A stretch of 64,000 nt of DNA, taken from NCBI GenBank assembly GCA_963726785.1, contig CAVSDJ010000010.1:248001-312000 (forward strand), given 5' to 3'. The stretch is from DATEKX01 sp963726785. Its GTDB lineage: Bacteria > Acidobacteriota > Blastocatellia > UBA7656. Positions 34,187 to 44,509 of this stretch are shown here, piece after piece. Under the pieces are notes generated by a model. That model saw only the letters and a list, made by a program, of their open reading frames with translations, did not search any database and had not been told where the DNA came from. Within the stretch, counting starts at the first letter, position 1. Each line of letters starts with the position of its first letter. A program made the translations under genes and the position numbers.

Positions 34187-34618
34187 ATGAAGACCATCGG
34201 CTCGATAGTGAAAGACTCGAACAGGGACCTCTACACGATATCGGCTGACGATACGGCTTACACGGCTGCGCGTTACATGACCGAGCGCAACATCGGCGCA
34301 GTGACCATCGTAGACGGCTCGCGAGTGGTCGGATTGTTTTCCGAACGCGACTTGATGAAGCGCGTCGTCGCCGAAGGCCGCGACCCCAATACCGTGAAAG
34401 TAAGCGATGTTATGACGACAGAGCTTACCATCGCCAGTCCCAACGAAAGCTACGAAGAAGGCTTGCGCAAAATGCAACTGGCGCGCGTGCGCCATCTGCC
34501 CATTCTCGAAGAGACCAAATTCATCGGGCTGATTTCATTGCGCGACCTCCTTAAAGTAGACGCGGACGAAAAGGCTGAACAGATTCGCTTGCTCAACACC
34601 TACATCAATTATGTGTAG
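34187..34618 (+). CDS. Tandem CBS-domain protein
   Basis: A 143-residue protein made only of two CBS domains, ~1-65 (ISADDTAYTAARYMTERNIGAVTI, LFSERDLMKRV) and ~70-135 (VMTTELTIASPNESYEEGL, HLPILEE, LISLRDLLK). Such proteins bind adenine nucleotides between the paired domains and usually regulate an enzyme or channel; the partner is not obvious here. It precedes the transhydrogenase operon by about 230 bp that hold no other gene. Nucleotide sensing by a stand-alone CBS pair near the NAD(P) transhydrogenase is suggestive but unproven. Confidence 0.9.
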   Translation: MKTIGSIVKDSNRDLYTISADDTAYTAARYMTERNIGAVTIVDGSRVVGLFSERDLMKRVVAEGRDPNTVKVSDVMTTELTIASPNESYEEGLRKMQLARVRHLPILEETKFIGLISLRDLLKVDADEKAEQIRLLNTYINYV

Positions 34619-34846
34619 CCCGGACTTGCCAGCGGCACTTGATGCAGTTGAATGATGTTGGGCTTGTCTGTATCTCGACCGTGAACAGAGGCGCGAGTGA
34701 AAGCCCGCGCCGACTGACGAGGCTACTACTTTCACACTCCGTGCTTTTCTCCAAAAATGCTATATTGGATTTATCGGCGGCCCGACCGTAGTGGGCGCGT
34801 GTGGATGCCCGCGTTTGTTTGAAGGAGCGGCACCGAAGGAGCATTA

Positions 34847-35989
34847 ATGCAGATTGCAGTCATCAGAGAAACCGAAAGCGGAGAGTCGCGTGTGGCGCTC
34901 GTGCCTGAATCAATCCGAAAACTGATCGCTACGGGCGCGACCGTATCGGTTGAAAGTGGCGCTGGGACCCTTGCAGGCGCGAGTGACGCGGAATACCAAG
35001 CGGCTGGAGCGCAAATCACCGAAGATCGCGCGGCGCTTCTCGAATCAGCCGACTTGTTGGTTTCGATAAATCGGCCTTCGATGGAAGCGATTGATCGGCT
35101 CAAGCGGGGCGCGGTCGTGTTGGGATTTCTCAACCCGCTCGATCAGCCGGAATCGCTCGAACCGATAATCGCGCGCGGCCTGACAGCGTTTGCGATGGAA
35201 CTGATACCGCGCACGACCAGAGCGCAGGCGATGGACGCGCTCTCTTCAATGGCGACGGTCGTCGGATACAAAGCCGTGTTGATCGCAGCCGAGCGATTGC
35301 CTCGAATGTTTCCCATGCTGACGACAGCGGCAGGCACTGTGCCACCGGCTCGCGCGCTCGTGTTGGGCGCAGGCGTGGCGGGGCTTCAAGCAATAGCGAC
35401 TGCTCGGCGGCTGGGCGCAGTGGTCGAAGGCTTCGACATACGCGCTGCTGCGGGCGAAGCCGTTCGCTCGCTCGGCGCTACTTTTCTCGAACTCGACCTC
35501 ACAGGCATTCAAACGGAAGACGTGGGCGGTTACGCGAAAGAACTGACCGAAGAGGCGATGACGCGCAGCCGCGCTCTAATCGCAAAGCAGGCGCGCAATG
35601 CTGATGTGATTATTACATCGGCGCAGGTGCCGGGTCGGCCCGCGCCTTTGCTTGTGACCGAAGAAGCGGTTGCTGGAATGAAGCGAGGCTCAATCATCGT
35701 AGACCTGGCTGGCTCGACGGGCGGCAACTGCGCCGAGACAAAGCCGGGCGAAGAGATAATAAAAGAGGGCGTGAGAATTATCGCGCCTTTGAATCTGGCT
35801 GCCACTGTGCCCGTTCATGCGAGCCAGCTTTATTCGAGAAACGTCACAGCATTTCTCAGTCTGATGATTAAAGACGGAAAGTTGAATATTGATTTGAGCG
35901 ACGACGTTGCCGGTCCCGCTTGCGTCGCGCACGAAGGCCGCGCTCGTCACCCGCGAGTCGCAGCCGCGATGCAAGGAGGCAAGGCGTGA
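34847..35989 (+). CDS. pntA1: NAD(P) transhydrogenase alpha-1 subunit (NAD-binding)
   Basis: A 380-residue protein with a GAAGGAGC site ahead of its ATG. It matches domain I of proton-translocating transhydrogenase: AVIRETESGESRVALVPE at the start, the Rossmann motif GAGVAGLQAIATARRLGA (~178-195), TSAQVPGRPAPLLVT, and IIVDLAGSTGGNCAET. It binds NAD(H) at the membrane surface and exchanges hydride with the NADP-binding beta subunit. The subunit is split: the membrane part of PntA is a separate gene (36255). A palindromic repeat occupies the gap between the two. Confidence 0.93.
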   Translation: MQIAVIRETESGESRVALVPESIRKLIATGATVSVESGAGTLAGASDAEYQAAGAQITEDRAALLESADLLVSINRPSMEAIDRLKRGAVVLGFLNPLDQPESLEPIIARGLTAFAMELIPRTTRAQAMDALSSMATVVGYKAVLIAAERLPRMFPMLTTAAGTVPPARALVLGAGVAGLQAIATARRLGAVVEGFDIRAAAGEAVRSLGATFLELDLTGIQTEDVGGYAKELTEEAMTRSRALIAKQARNADVIITSAQVPGRPAPLLVTEEAVAGMKRGSIIVDLAGSTGGNCAETKPGEEIIKEGVRIIAPLNLAATVPVHASQLYSRNVTAFLSLMIKDGKLNIDLSDDVAGPACVAHEGRARHPRVAAAMQGGKA

Positions 35990-36010
35990 GCAGAGAGAAT
36001 TTGATATTTC

Positions 36011-36195
36011 AGAAGTTGTTTGAGAAGCTCCGTAGGAGCGACCTGTCTATAGAAATAATTGAGCAATTGATTCGTAGCTCCGTAGGAGCGACTTGATAAA
36101 TCAACAGGTAGCTCCTACGGAGCTACAGAAAATATTCAGGATGTTGAAACTATAGACAGGTCGCTCCTACGGAGCTTCTTTCTAAAACAGTTTCT
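36011..36195. repeat. Compound palindromic repeat, GCTCCGTAGGAGCGACC family (copy 2)
   Basis: Outer arms GAAGCTCCGTAGGAGCGACC + TGTCTATAG (36023-36052) and the complement CTATAGACAGG + TCGCTCCTACGGAGCTTC (~36150-36179) are nearly perfect. Inner arms ATTCGTAGCTCCGTAGGAGC and GGTAGCTCCTACGGAGCTAC form a second palindrome. Same plan and same end sequence (AGAAACTGTTTTAGAA, read on the other strand) as the copy at 11351-11533. It sits inside the pnt operon, between pntA1 and pntA2. Confidence 0.85.
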
Positions 36196-36254
36196 CAAAT
36201 TTGAAATGTCAGATTTTGTATTCTCATCTGCGCCAATAGAGGAGGAACACTGCC

Positions 36255-36650
36255 TTGAGTTTTGAAATGTTCATCGTAGCGGCGTTCGTTGAAGAAGTGG
36301 TGGCGGAAAACCATTCTGTCATGAGCCCCGAGTTGTTCATCGCCGCGCTTTATATATTCGCGCTCGCGGCTTTTCTCGGCTATCAGGTCATCTCGCGCGT
36401 TCCGCCTCTTCTTCACACGCCGCTGATGTCGGCAACGAACGCCATCTCGGCAATCTCGATTGTCGGCGCGCTCGTCACCGCAGGTGGGAAACACAATACG
36501 ACGAGCAGCATACTCGGATTCATAGCCGTGATTGCTGCTTCGATCAACGTCGTCGGCGGATTCATGATTACTGACCGGATGTTGAGAATGTTTAGGAAGA
36601 AACCCTCGGAAAAAGAGACCGCTGAAAAGGAGCAGGGACGACGCGGATGA
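36255..36650 (+). CDS. pntA2: NAD(P) transhydrogenase alpha-2 subunit (membrane part)
   Basis: A 131-residue protein with about four hydrophobic helices (LFIAALYIFALAAFLGYQVI, AISAISIVGALVTAGG, ILGFIAVIAASINVVGGFMI) and the family's PPLLHTPLMSATNAIS motif. It is the membrane segment of PntA that, with PntB, forms the proton channel. The start is a TTG at 36255 with GGAGG nine bases upstream; the next ATG (codon 5) is an alternative. Its TGA overlaps the pntB ATG by four bases (ATGA). Confidence 0.92.
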   Translation: MSFEMFIVAAFVEEVVAENHSVMSPELFIAALYIFALAAFLGYQVISRVPPLLHTPLMSATNAISAISIVGALVTAGGKHNTTSSILGFIAVIAASINVVGGFMITDRMLRMFRKKPSEKETAEKEQGRRG

Positions 36651-38017
36651 ATTATTTCAGCGAGTTCACTTACCTTGCCGCTTCCATTTTATTCATTTTT
36701 GGTTTGAAAGGCTTGAGCCACCCCGACACGGCCCGGCGCGGAATGAACCTCGCCGCGCTCGGCATGCTGATGGCCGTCGTCGGCACGCTCGTTCGTCACG
36801 AGATAGTCCGGTATGACTGGATCATTGCAGGTCTCATCATAGGCTCGATCATCGGCGCGGCGATGTCTATCTGGATGCCGATGACCGCGATGCCGCAACG
36901 GACTGCGCTGTCGCATGCGTTCGGCGCGCTCGCGGCTGCGCTCGTCGGAGTGGCGGAATACTACCGCCACAGTGAAACGCTCGGCGCTTTCAAGATGACC
37001 GCTCTCGGCCTTGAAGTGATGCTTGGCGGAATCACCGTCACCGGCAGCCTTATGGCTTTCATCAAGTTGCAGGACTTGATTCGCGGAACGCCCATCACTT
37101 ACAAAGGGCAAAACGTATTAAATATCACGTTGTTTATAATCACGGCGGGCATCTTCGTTTACCTGATATTCGTGCCGACGGCAGCGATATTGTTTTACGT
37201 AATGGTGGGCCTCGCATTCTTGTTCGGCATTCTGTTGGTGCTGCCGATTGGAGCCGCAGACATGCCCGTCGTCATGTCGCTGATGAATTCATACGCGGGG
37301 CTTGCGGCAGCGGCTACAGGGTTTGCGATTTCAAACAACGTGCTCATCATCGCGGGCACGCTCGACGGGTTTTCGGGTTTCATACTTTCGATACTGATGT
37401 GCAAGGCGATGAATCGGTCTGTGACTAACGTGCTGTTCGGAGCCTTCGGCGCGGAATCGCCAACGCTTGCCGGACAGACCGAAGGCGTGATGCGCGAGGT
37501 AAACGTAGAAGATGTCGCGGTGCAGATGGCTTACGCGCGCCAGGTGGTTTTTGTGCCCGGATACGGCATGGCGACTGCTCAGGCACAGCACATCGTTCGA
37601 GAGTTGGGCGACCTGCTCGAAGCTCGCGGCGTGAGCGTGAAGTACGCGATTCATCCCGTAGCGGGTCGAATGCCCGGTCACATGAACGTATTGCTTGCCG
37701 AATCAAACGTGCCTTATTCAGCCCTGTACGAGCTTGAGCAGATCAATCCTGAATTTCACTCGACGGACGTGGCAGTTGTGATAGGCGCAAACGACGTGGT
37801 GAACCCCGACGCGCGCGACAATCCGCAAAGCCCGATTGCGGGAATGCCTATACTTGAAGTTGATCGCGCTCATTCGGTCATAGTGTTGAAGCGCGGAAAA
37901 GGGAAAGGATTTGCCGGGATAGAGAACCCGCTGTTTTTCAAACCGAACACAGGCATGCTCTACGGCGACGCAAAGGCTTCGCTTACGAAACTAGCGCAAG
38001 CAGTTCAGCACGCGTGA
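36647..38017 (+). CDS. pntB: NAD(P) transhydrogenase beta subunit
   Basis: A 456-residue protein. The N-terminal ~270 residues form the membrane domain (eight to nine helices). The C-terminal ~180 residues are the NADP(H)-binding domain III, with VPGYGMATAQAQH, IHPVAGRMPGHMNVLLAE, GANDVVNPDAR and RGKGKGFAGIENPLFF. Together with the alpha subunits it couples hydride transfer between NADH and NADP+ to proton movement and supplies NADPH. Length and motifs are normal. Coupled to pntA2 by a 4-bp overlap. Confidence 0.95.
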   Translation: MNYFSEFTYLAASILFIFGLKGLSHPDTARRGMNLAALGMLMAVVGTLVRHEIVRYDWIIAGLIIGSIIGAAMSIWMPMTAMPQRTALSHAFGALAAALVGVAEYYRHSETLGAFKMTALGLEVMLGGITVTGSLMAFIKLQDLIRGTPITYKGQNVLNITLFIITAGIFVYLIFVPTAAILFYVMVGLAFLFGILLVLPIGAADMPVVMSLMNSYAGLAAAATGFAISNNVLIIAGTLDGFSGFILSILMCKAMNRSVTNVLFGAFGAESPTLAGQTEGVMREVNVEDVAVQMAYARQVVFVPGYGMATAQAQHIVRELGDLLEARGVSVKYAIHPVAGRMPGHMNVLLAESNVPYSALYELEQINPEFHSTDVAVVIGANDVVNPDARDNPQSPIAGMPILEVDRAHSVIVLKRGKGKGFAGIENPLFFKPNTGMLYGDAKASLTKLAQAVQHA

Positions 38018-38028
38018 TAACGGAAGAT

Positions 38029-39071
38029 ATGAGAGCCAGAATCAAAGGCATAATCATTGTTTCGCTCGGCATCGTGTTGCTTGCAATGGCGCTGTTCTGG
38101 CCCGGATGCCCTGGTCTGCGCGGTTACGTTATTCCGTAAAGAGAGCCGCTGCAAAAGCGGGAGCGAAGATTGCAGATTGGCGCGGGCATCAACCTGTGCC
38201 CGTGTCCATATCCGGCAGGTTAGTAGGAAGCGGAGCATTCGCCGAATTGCTGAAGGGCGCGCAGGTATCTGCTATTGAATCCACCTCAGGGTATGGCGCT
38301 ATGAGTGATAGTCTGGGCAGATTCACGTTGCCTCATCTGGTGTGGTACCCCGGCGCAACATACACGCTTCTCGTCACAATAGATATCTATCATACAAAAT
38401 ATTTTAAGGTTCGCGCGCCATCATCTCATCCGCAAAACGGCATTGTTGATATTGGTGAATTGCGATTTGACGATAGCCCTGAGCTTTCCGCCAGAGAGGT
38501 GCCTGTTCGCTTTCTGAAATATGACGCTGAGAATCGCGACTATTACGAAAAGCTGTTTGAAAAACTGGCCGTCGGTGCCAAAACAGATCATGAAATTATT
38601 GATTCGATTTGCAAGTTCATTGCAACGAGGCGGAATTCCAAAGAAAGTCCGTGGGGATTCAAATCCGCCCGTCAAATCATCGAAAAAGGCGCTCCCCACT
38701 GTAGCAACTACGCGTTCGCAATGTCTGCTGTCATCTCAGCCGGAGGTTATCCGGCCAGGACTGTTCATACCAGCGACGGCCCGGAATACGCGAGCACGCA
38801 TGTTGCCGTAGAAGTCTTTTACGAGGACGGCTGGCATCTTTATGACCCGACTTATGGAATATCCTTTCTCAACAAAGCGGGCGTTGTTGCGAGCTACAAA
38901 GAGTTGAGGTTAAATCCCGCGCTTATAACTTTGGAAGCATTTCAACAACTAAAGCCGGAAATCGGACGTTCTGCTCTTGCATGGATGCCGAGCACGTATG
39001 ATTCGGGTTTGAATCAGATGTATCAGGCTGACGAATCGGCATTCGCTGATACATGCGGCGTATCGGATTAG
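38029..39071 (+). CDS. Transglutaminase-like exported protein, frameshifted in its signal peptide
   Basis: The visible frame from the ATG at 38106 lacks an export signal. The paralogue at 39075 has one directly before the shared word PWSAR. Reading from the ATG at 38029 gives a signal peptide (MRARIKGIIIVSLGIVLLAM...WPG) in another frame, and adding one C to the CCC at 38109-38111 joins it to PWSARLRYSVKR. The reconstructed protein has ~347 residues: signal peptide, a carboxypeptidase-regulatory-like beta domain (SISGRLVGSG, SDSLGRFTLPHLVWYPG) and a transglutaminase core with Cys (HCSNYAF), His (STHVAVEVF) and Asp (WHLYDPTYG). It probably processes peptides or acts as a cysteine protease outside the cytoplasm. 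The deletion may be real or a sequencing error. Confidence 0.75.
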
Positions 39072-39074
39072 CTG

Positions 39075-40100
39075 ATGAAAAAGGCAAACAAACAAGTTGC
39101 CGCGGCGCTCGCAGGCGTAGCGTTGATTTTGTGTTTAATGCTTATGCCGGGTCTTCCCTGGTCGGCTAGATGTCGCCACTTCATAAAAAAGCTCAGGGCA
39201 AAAGCCGACATGAAAGTTTCTGCGTGGCAAGGCGTTCCACCTCGTTTCATTTCCTTGTCGGGGAGGATTATTAATAAAAAGGAAAGTTTGAAAGGCGCAG
39301 AAGTCGAAGCGCTTGATTCAGCTTCTGGATGGGCAAGCCTCACCGACTGGCAAGGCCGGTTTGTTCTGCCCGATGTGGTATGGTACCCGCAAGCAAGCTA
39401 CATCATCGTGATCAAATCAAATGATTATCAGATAAGGCAAGTTCGGGTAAGCGCGCCTGAAAGCTATCCCGAAGGTGGGATTCTTAATGTCGGCGAGCTG
39501 GTATATGAGCAGAGTTGCAAAGTAGATGCGACTGACTTACAAGGAATAAATTCTATCAGCTACATCGAATATGACAGACGCAACATTGATTATTACAAAG
39601 AACTGTTCAACCGGCTCACGGCAGAAAAGCAGGGGGATGAAGAGAAACTGGAAGCAATAAGTCGTTACGTTGCAAGTAAGCTTATCAAGGATGAGACGGT
39701 TGAGCCCGCGCTGAATGCGAATCACGAATCACCGCGACAGATTCTGGAGCAGGGGTCTCGGTACTGCGGGCGACTGGCGCTCGCGCTTGCTACTATCGCA
39801 GAGGCCGGAAACTATAAGACGAGGATGCTTGATCTGGTTGATGAAACATTACACCCATCCGCCCATGTAGTTACGGAGATTTATTATGCAGACAGATGGC
39901 ACTTATATGATCCGATCATCGGATCAGTTTTTCGTATCAAAGAAGACCGGATCGCAAGCTATAAAGAAGTAAGATTAAATACGGATTTCAGATTTCCGAA
40001 AACAGCGCCGGAACATCTCCCTGAAATTCCTGATCGCCAGAAGAACTGGATGGATGACGCTTATCGTTCAGGATTGCATCATTACTACTGTTTTAAGTAG
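39075..40100 (+). CDS. Transglutaminase-like exported protein (tandem paralogue)
   Basis: A 341-residue protein starting 3 bp after its paralogue. It has a signal anchor (VAAALAGVALILCLMLMPG, ~7-26), a regulatory-like beta domain (SLSGRIINKKESLKGAEVEAL, given here in part; WQGRFVLPDVVWYPQ) and a transglutaminase-type core: Cys in SRYCGRLALAL, His in PSAHVVTEIYY and Asp in RWHLYDPIIG. The catalytic triad is therefore present although the surrounding sequence has diverged from copy one. It is one of the few intact long genes in the 38-60 kb zone. Function by family only: peptide hydrolysis or crosslinking at the cell surface. Confidence 0.82.
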   Translation: MKKANKQVAAALAGVALILCLMLMPGLPWSARCRHFIKKLRAKADMKVSAWQGVPPRFISLSGRIINKKESLKGAEVEALDSASGWASLTDWQGRFVLPDVVWYPQASYIIVIKSNDYQIRQVRVSAPESYPEGGILNVGELVYEQSCKVDATDLQGINSISYIEYDRRNIDYYKELFNRLTAEKQGDEEKLEAISRYVASKLIKDETVEPALNANHESPRQILEQGSRYCGRLALALATIAEAGNYKTRMLDLVDETLHPSAHVVTEIYYADRWHLYDPIIGSVFRIKEDRIASYKEVRLNTDFRFPKTAPEHLPEIPDRQKNWMDDAYRSGLHHYYCFK

Positions 40101-40210
40101 CAGGCAATGGGCATGGGTAACAGTACCGCGAGCGGTAGCGAGCGGGTCGCGTCTTGGGCTCACCCGCTCGCTACCGCTCGCGGTACTGTGGCTGATGCCC
40201 ACTGCCTGCT
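40101..40210. repeat. Palindromic repeat, ACAGTACCGCGAGCGG family (copy 2)
   Basis: Core arms ACAGTACCGCGAGCGGTAGC (40120-40139) and its complement GCTACCGCTCGCGGTACTGT (40170-40189) are perfect. Outer arms CAGGCAATGGGCAT and ATGCCCACTGCCTG extend the palindrome to 40101-40210. It directly follows the stop codon of the second transglutaminase gene and may act as its terminator. The remaining ~215 bp to the TPR gene show only its AGGAGAG ribosome-binding site at about 40415. Confidence 0.85.
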
Positions 40211-40426
40211 TCCAAAGCCGCACGGCAAATCATCCTTTTGCGGGCAATCTCGGGCGTGATATATTTAGAGCGCTTTAGCAATCAAACGGATGGGTGAAAA
40301 GCTTGCGTATCTCGACCAGCGCCGAATGCCCGCCGGGTTTGCAATCGCATTTTCCTCACGAAATCTGAGAAAACTGCGGCGCTTCCGTAGCGCGCAAATA
40401 ATCATAATCCCTTTAGGAGAGTTCTC

Positions 40427-43400
40427 ATGAGCGGCTCCATTAACACCGCACAGCAGTACTTAGACAAAGGCCTCATATTTTATAACAAAGGTTGGCTCGA
40501 CGAAGCCGTCAGCAGCTATCGCATGGCTATTCAGATGCGCGAGGGCAACTTTCCGCGCGCTTATTACCAGCTTGCGCGTGCGCTGCTGGACATGGGCGAC
40601 GTTGATGGCGCAATCGAAGGGTTTCGCACTTCGATTGAGCAGCAGCCTGAAAATCCCGACGCTTATTACAGCCTCGGCATCACGCTCACGCGGCGCGGCC
40701 AGTACACCGATTCGATTGAAGCCTATCGCAAAGCGATTGAACAGCGCGGCGGCAATCATCCGTGGGCTTATCACAATCTGGGGCTGTCGCTGATTCGGCG
40801 CGGCGATTTCGATGAAGCCGTTGACGCTTTCAATAAAGCAATCGAACAGCGCAACGGAGAATTCCCGAAAGCCTGGCACAACCTCGGCGTAGCTCTTGCG
40901 CGGCGCGGCGACCTTGAAGAAGCTGCCTCAGCGCTTCGCAAGGCGCTCGACCAGCGACACGGCAGCTATCCAGACACGCAGTTCGAGCTTGGCCGCGTGC
41001 TGCTTGAGAAAGGCGATCTCAACGGAGCCGTCGAAGCGATGCGCGCGGCCATCGGACAGCGACGCGCGCGTTTTCCCGAAGCTCACTTCGAGCTTGGCCG
41101 CGCGCTGTTCGGATTGGGCCAGTTGGAAGAGTCAATCGCTGAATCACGCGCAGCAATCGAAGAGCAACCCGTCTACCCGGAAGCGCATTACGCGATGGGT
41201 CGCGCGCTCGCTGGTCAAGGCCATCTAGCAGGAAGCTATCGAGGCTTATCGCACAGCCATCGCTCAACGCGATCATTTCCCGTGGGCTTATCACAATCTC
41301 GGCGTTGCGCTGGCGCGGCAGGGAAATCTCAATGAAGCCGTCGCGTCTTTCCGCAAAGCGACGGAACAGAATCCGCGATTTCCGCGCGCGCATTATGATC
41401 TGGGGCTTGCGCTCTACAACATGGGCGACGGAGAAAGCGCGACCAAAGAATTCAAATCGGCAATCGAGTTGCGCGGAGGCAGCTACCCCGACGCGCATTA
41501 CGAGATGGGCCGCATTTATATCGGCGAGCGCAAACTGGATCAGGCGATTGAGTCTTTCAAGACTGCAATCTCGCAAAACGAGAACTTCCCCGAAGCGCAT
41601 CACGAACTGGGGCAAGCTTATCTGGAGAGCGGCAAGCTGACAGAGTCCGTCGCATCTTTCCGCGCTGCGATTCAACAGCGCGGCGGCAATTTCGCAATAG
41701 CGCGTCACAATCTCGGACTCGCGCTGTGCGATCTCGGATTATCCGATGAAGCAATCACGGAATTCCGCGAATCCATCAAACAGCAACCGATCTTTCCGCA
41801 TGCCTATCGCAATCTGGGCCGCACGCTCTACCGCGTGGGCGATCTCGACGGCTCAATAACCGCGTTGCGCACGGCTGTTGATCAGCGCAACGGCGAGTTC
41901 CCGGAAGCCTATCACGATCTGGGGCTTGCTTACTTCAGCAAGGGCTTGCTCGACGAATCAATCGGCGCGCAGCGAAAGGCAATCGAACAATCGAAGGATT
42001 TCGCGGAAGCCTACTTCTGGCTCGGCACTGCTTACAATGCCAAGGGCGAAGTGCAAAGCGCGGTCGAGTCTTATCGCGGCGCGATTGCCAATCGCCAGGG
42101 CGCATACCCCGAAGCTCATTACAGCCTTGGACTGGCGCACGCTCGCAAGGGCGAGCTTCACGAAGCGATCAAAGCTTATAGCGAGGCGCTCGCCGAAAAC
42201 GAGAACTTCCCGGCGGCGCATTACAGCCTCGGAGCCGCGCTGCTTGAAACGGGCGCGACCGAGCAGTCTACCGCATCGCTTCGCCGCGCGCTCGAACTCA
42301 ATGAAGAACTGCCGTGGGCGCATCATCGTTTGGGCGTTGCGCTTTATCAATCAGGCAATCTCGAAGAGTCTATTCAGGGAGCTTCGGCGAGCAGTCGAGC
42401 AGCAGCCCGTCTTCCCCGATGCTTATCTCAACCTCGCGCGCTCGCTTTACGATCACGGCGATCTGAACGGCGTGGTCGAGACTTGCGAAAAGGTGATAGC
42501 GCAACACGGAGACGAATTCCCCGAAGCGCATTACCGGCTGGGTCGAGCCATGTACGAGCTTGGCGATCTGGACGCGGCAAGGTCTGCCTTGAGCGCGGCT
42601 ATTCGAGCCAACCCCGCGATGGCCGAAGCGCACCGCGATCTCGGTCGCACGCTTTACGACATGGGCGATCTGGATGAAGCGATCAATTCTTATCGCGCAG
42701 CCATCGAACAGCAATCGGATTATTCGCTCGCTCATTATGATCTGGGCGCTGCGCTCTACGAGAGAGGCGCGCTCGAAGAATCTGCGATGAGTCTGAGACG
42801 CGCAACTGCTGATGCGGGCGAGAAGTTTCCAACTGCATGGCATATGCTCGGCGTAACGCTTTACGATCTGGGCGAAATTGACGAGGCGATATTCGCGCAT
42901 CGCAGCGCGATTGAACAGCGCGGCGGACGTTACGCCGAAGCTCACTACAATCTTGGCAACGCGCTTTACGCGCGCGGCGAGATTGAAGAGGCCGTGCGCG
43001 CATACGAGACTGCAATCGAGCAGCAGCGAGGTAATTTCCCGGACGCTCATCGCAATTTGGGTAACGCGCTTGCGCGACTGGGCGACCTCGACCGCGCAGC
43101 CGATACGCTCAAGCAGGCAATCTCGCAAGGCGACACGGGCGCGGACGCGCATCACGATCTGGGATTGATACTGTACGGGCGCGGCCAGCTTGATGAAGCC
43201 ATCAGCGAATTCCGTCGCGCGCTCTCGCTTCGAGAAAGCCACGATGCTGAAGCCCATCGCAATCTTGGTCGCGCGCTTTATGAAATCGGCGCGCTTCAAG
43301 AAGCCCGCGTTGAATTTGAAACGGCCATCGCTCAACGCGAAGGCGATGGCGCGCGGCGGCGCGGCGGCACGGGAAAAATGGATGCGGGAACGCGAAAGAT

Positions 43401-44373
43401 CGGCCAGAATGAGATAGCGGAGCTGACTACGCAAGATATGTCCGGCGCAAAGACGCAGATGCTCGACGACGCGGACTTCATCTCGAAGTACACAGATACC
43501 AAATCCATTACTGCGCCGTTCGGAGTTACTGCGGGCGAAGATGAAGCGAGCGATGAAAAAGGCACGCGCGAGTTGGAGGCAGGAACGGTTGCGGCAACCA
43601 TCCCGCCGACTTTCCCCGAAGCGCATCTCGATCTGGGTCGCGTGCTTTACGATCTGGGGCAGAGCCAGCAGGCTATAGCCGAGTTCCGCAAGAGCATAGA
43701 GCAGCGCGGCGGCCATTTCCCTCGCGCACATTACGAACTTGGTCGCGCGCTGGTTCGCGCGGGCAAGCAGACCGAAGCGATGAGCGAGTTGAACAAGGCC
43801 ATCGAACAGCAGGGCGGCGTCTTCCCGGAAGCGCATTTTCAGATGGGAGACTTGCTTTCGCGGCAGGGCGACTCGCAGGCTGCGCTCGATGCCTATCAGA
43901 TAGCGATCAAACAATCGGGAGGGGTTTACCCGGACGCTTATTATCACATGGGCCTTGCTCATGTTCGCAGCCGAAACCCGGAAGCGGCTGTGGAAGCCTA
44001 TCGCAAGGCGATTGAGCAACGCAGCGGCTACTATCCTGAAGCGCATCAAGACCTGGGGCGAGTGCTCTATTCGATTGGCAATCTCGAAGCAGCCAACGAG
44101 GAGTATTCAATCGCCGTGCGCCAGCGCAATCCTCAACAGGCGAAGAAGGGCAACGGCGCTGAAAAAAATGCGCAAACTGCCGCAACCGAATCGAAGCGCG
44201 CTCGGCGCAAAGCGATAGCCGGAGAATTAGAGACGGCACTGCGCCAGGCTCCTGCCGCAACCGATACAGGAAAGGGCGCGGCAACGGCGGCCCTCGCGTC
44301 GGACCTGATGCCGGATGATCCGGGAAAGACGGGCGAAATCACTCGACCATTGACCCTTAAAGAAGACGACTGA
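40427..44373 (+). CDS. Giant TPR protein, 33 repeats, two frameshifts
   Basis: Reading through two single-base insertions gives ~1315 residues. Frame changes lie at the GG of 41231-41232 and in CAGGG at 42375-42379; removing one base at each restores perfect TPR units (EAIEAYRTAIAQRDHF and ESIRELRRAVEQQPVF), which supports the correction. I count 33 units of the form PEAHYxLGRALYxxGDLDEAIxxxRxAIEQ. They are of two lengths: 34 residues, and 35 residues where a Gly/Asn-rich loop (QRGGNF, QRNGEF) is inserted. A ~90-residue linker (TTQDMSGAKTQML...) separates units 28 and 29, and a charged tail of ~85 residues ends the protein. No signal peptide. Likely a large scaffold for protein binding; partner unknown. 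Confidence 0.8.
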
Positions 44374-44386
44374 AGAACGCAAAAGT

Positions 44387-44460
44387 AGAAAAGCAAAAGG
44401 CAAAAGTGAAGGGAGAGAAATGCTACGTTCAGCGCCCTTACTTTTGCCTTTTGCTTTTCT
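44387..44460. repeat. Palindromic repeat, AGAAAAGCAAAAGGCAAAAG family
   Basis: AGAAAAGCAAAAGGCAAAAG + TGAAGGG (44387-44413) pairs with CCCTTACTTTTGCC + TTTTGCTTTTCT (44435-44460). It lies 14 bp after the TPR stop. A degenerate relative (TTTTGCCTTTTACCTTTTGCC words) occurs at ~49905-49932. It may also serve as a terminator. Confidence 0.7.
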
Positions 44461-44509
44461 ATGATGTGATATACTGAGCGCCGGGGACACTCCTGAAGGA
44501 GGTGAGCTT

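Noticed and set aside
42370..44049. Long open frame of 559 codons on the minus strand
   Set aside because: It is a shadow of the TPR gene. The repeated, compositionally biased codons of the plus strand keep the antisense frame free of stops; the translation has no domain pattern.
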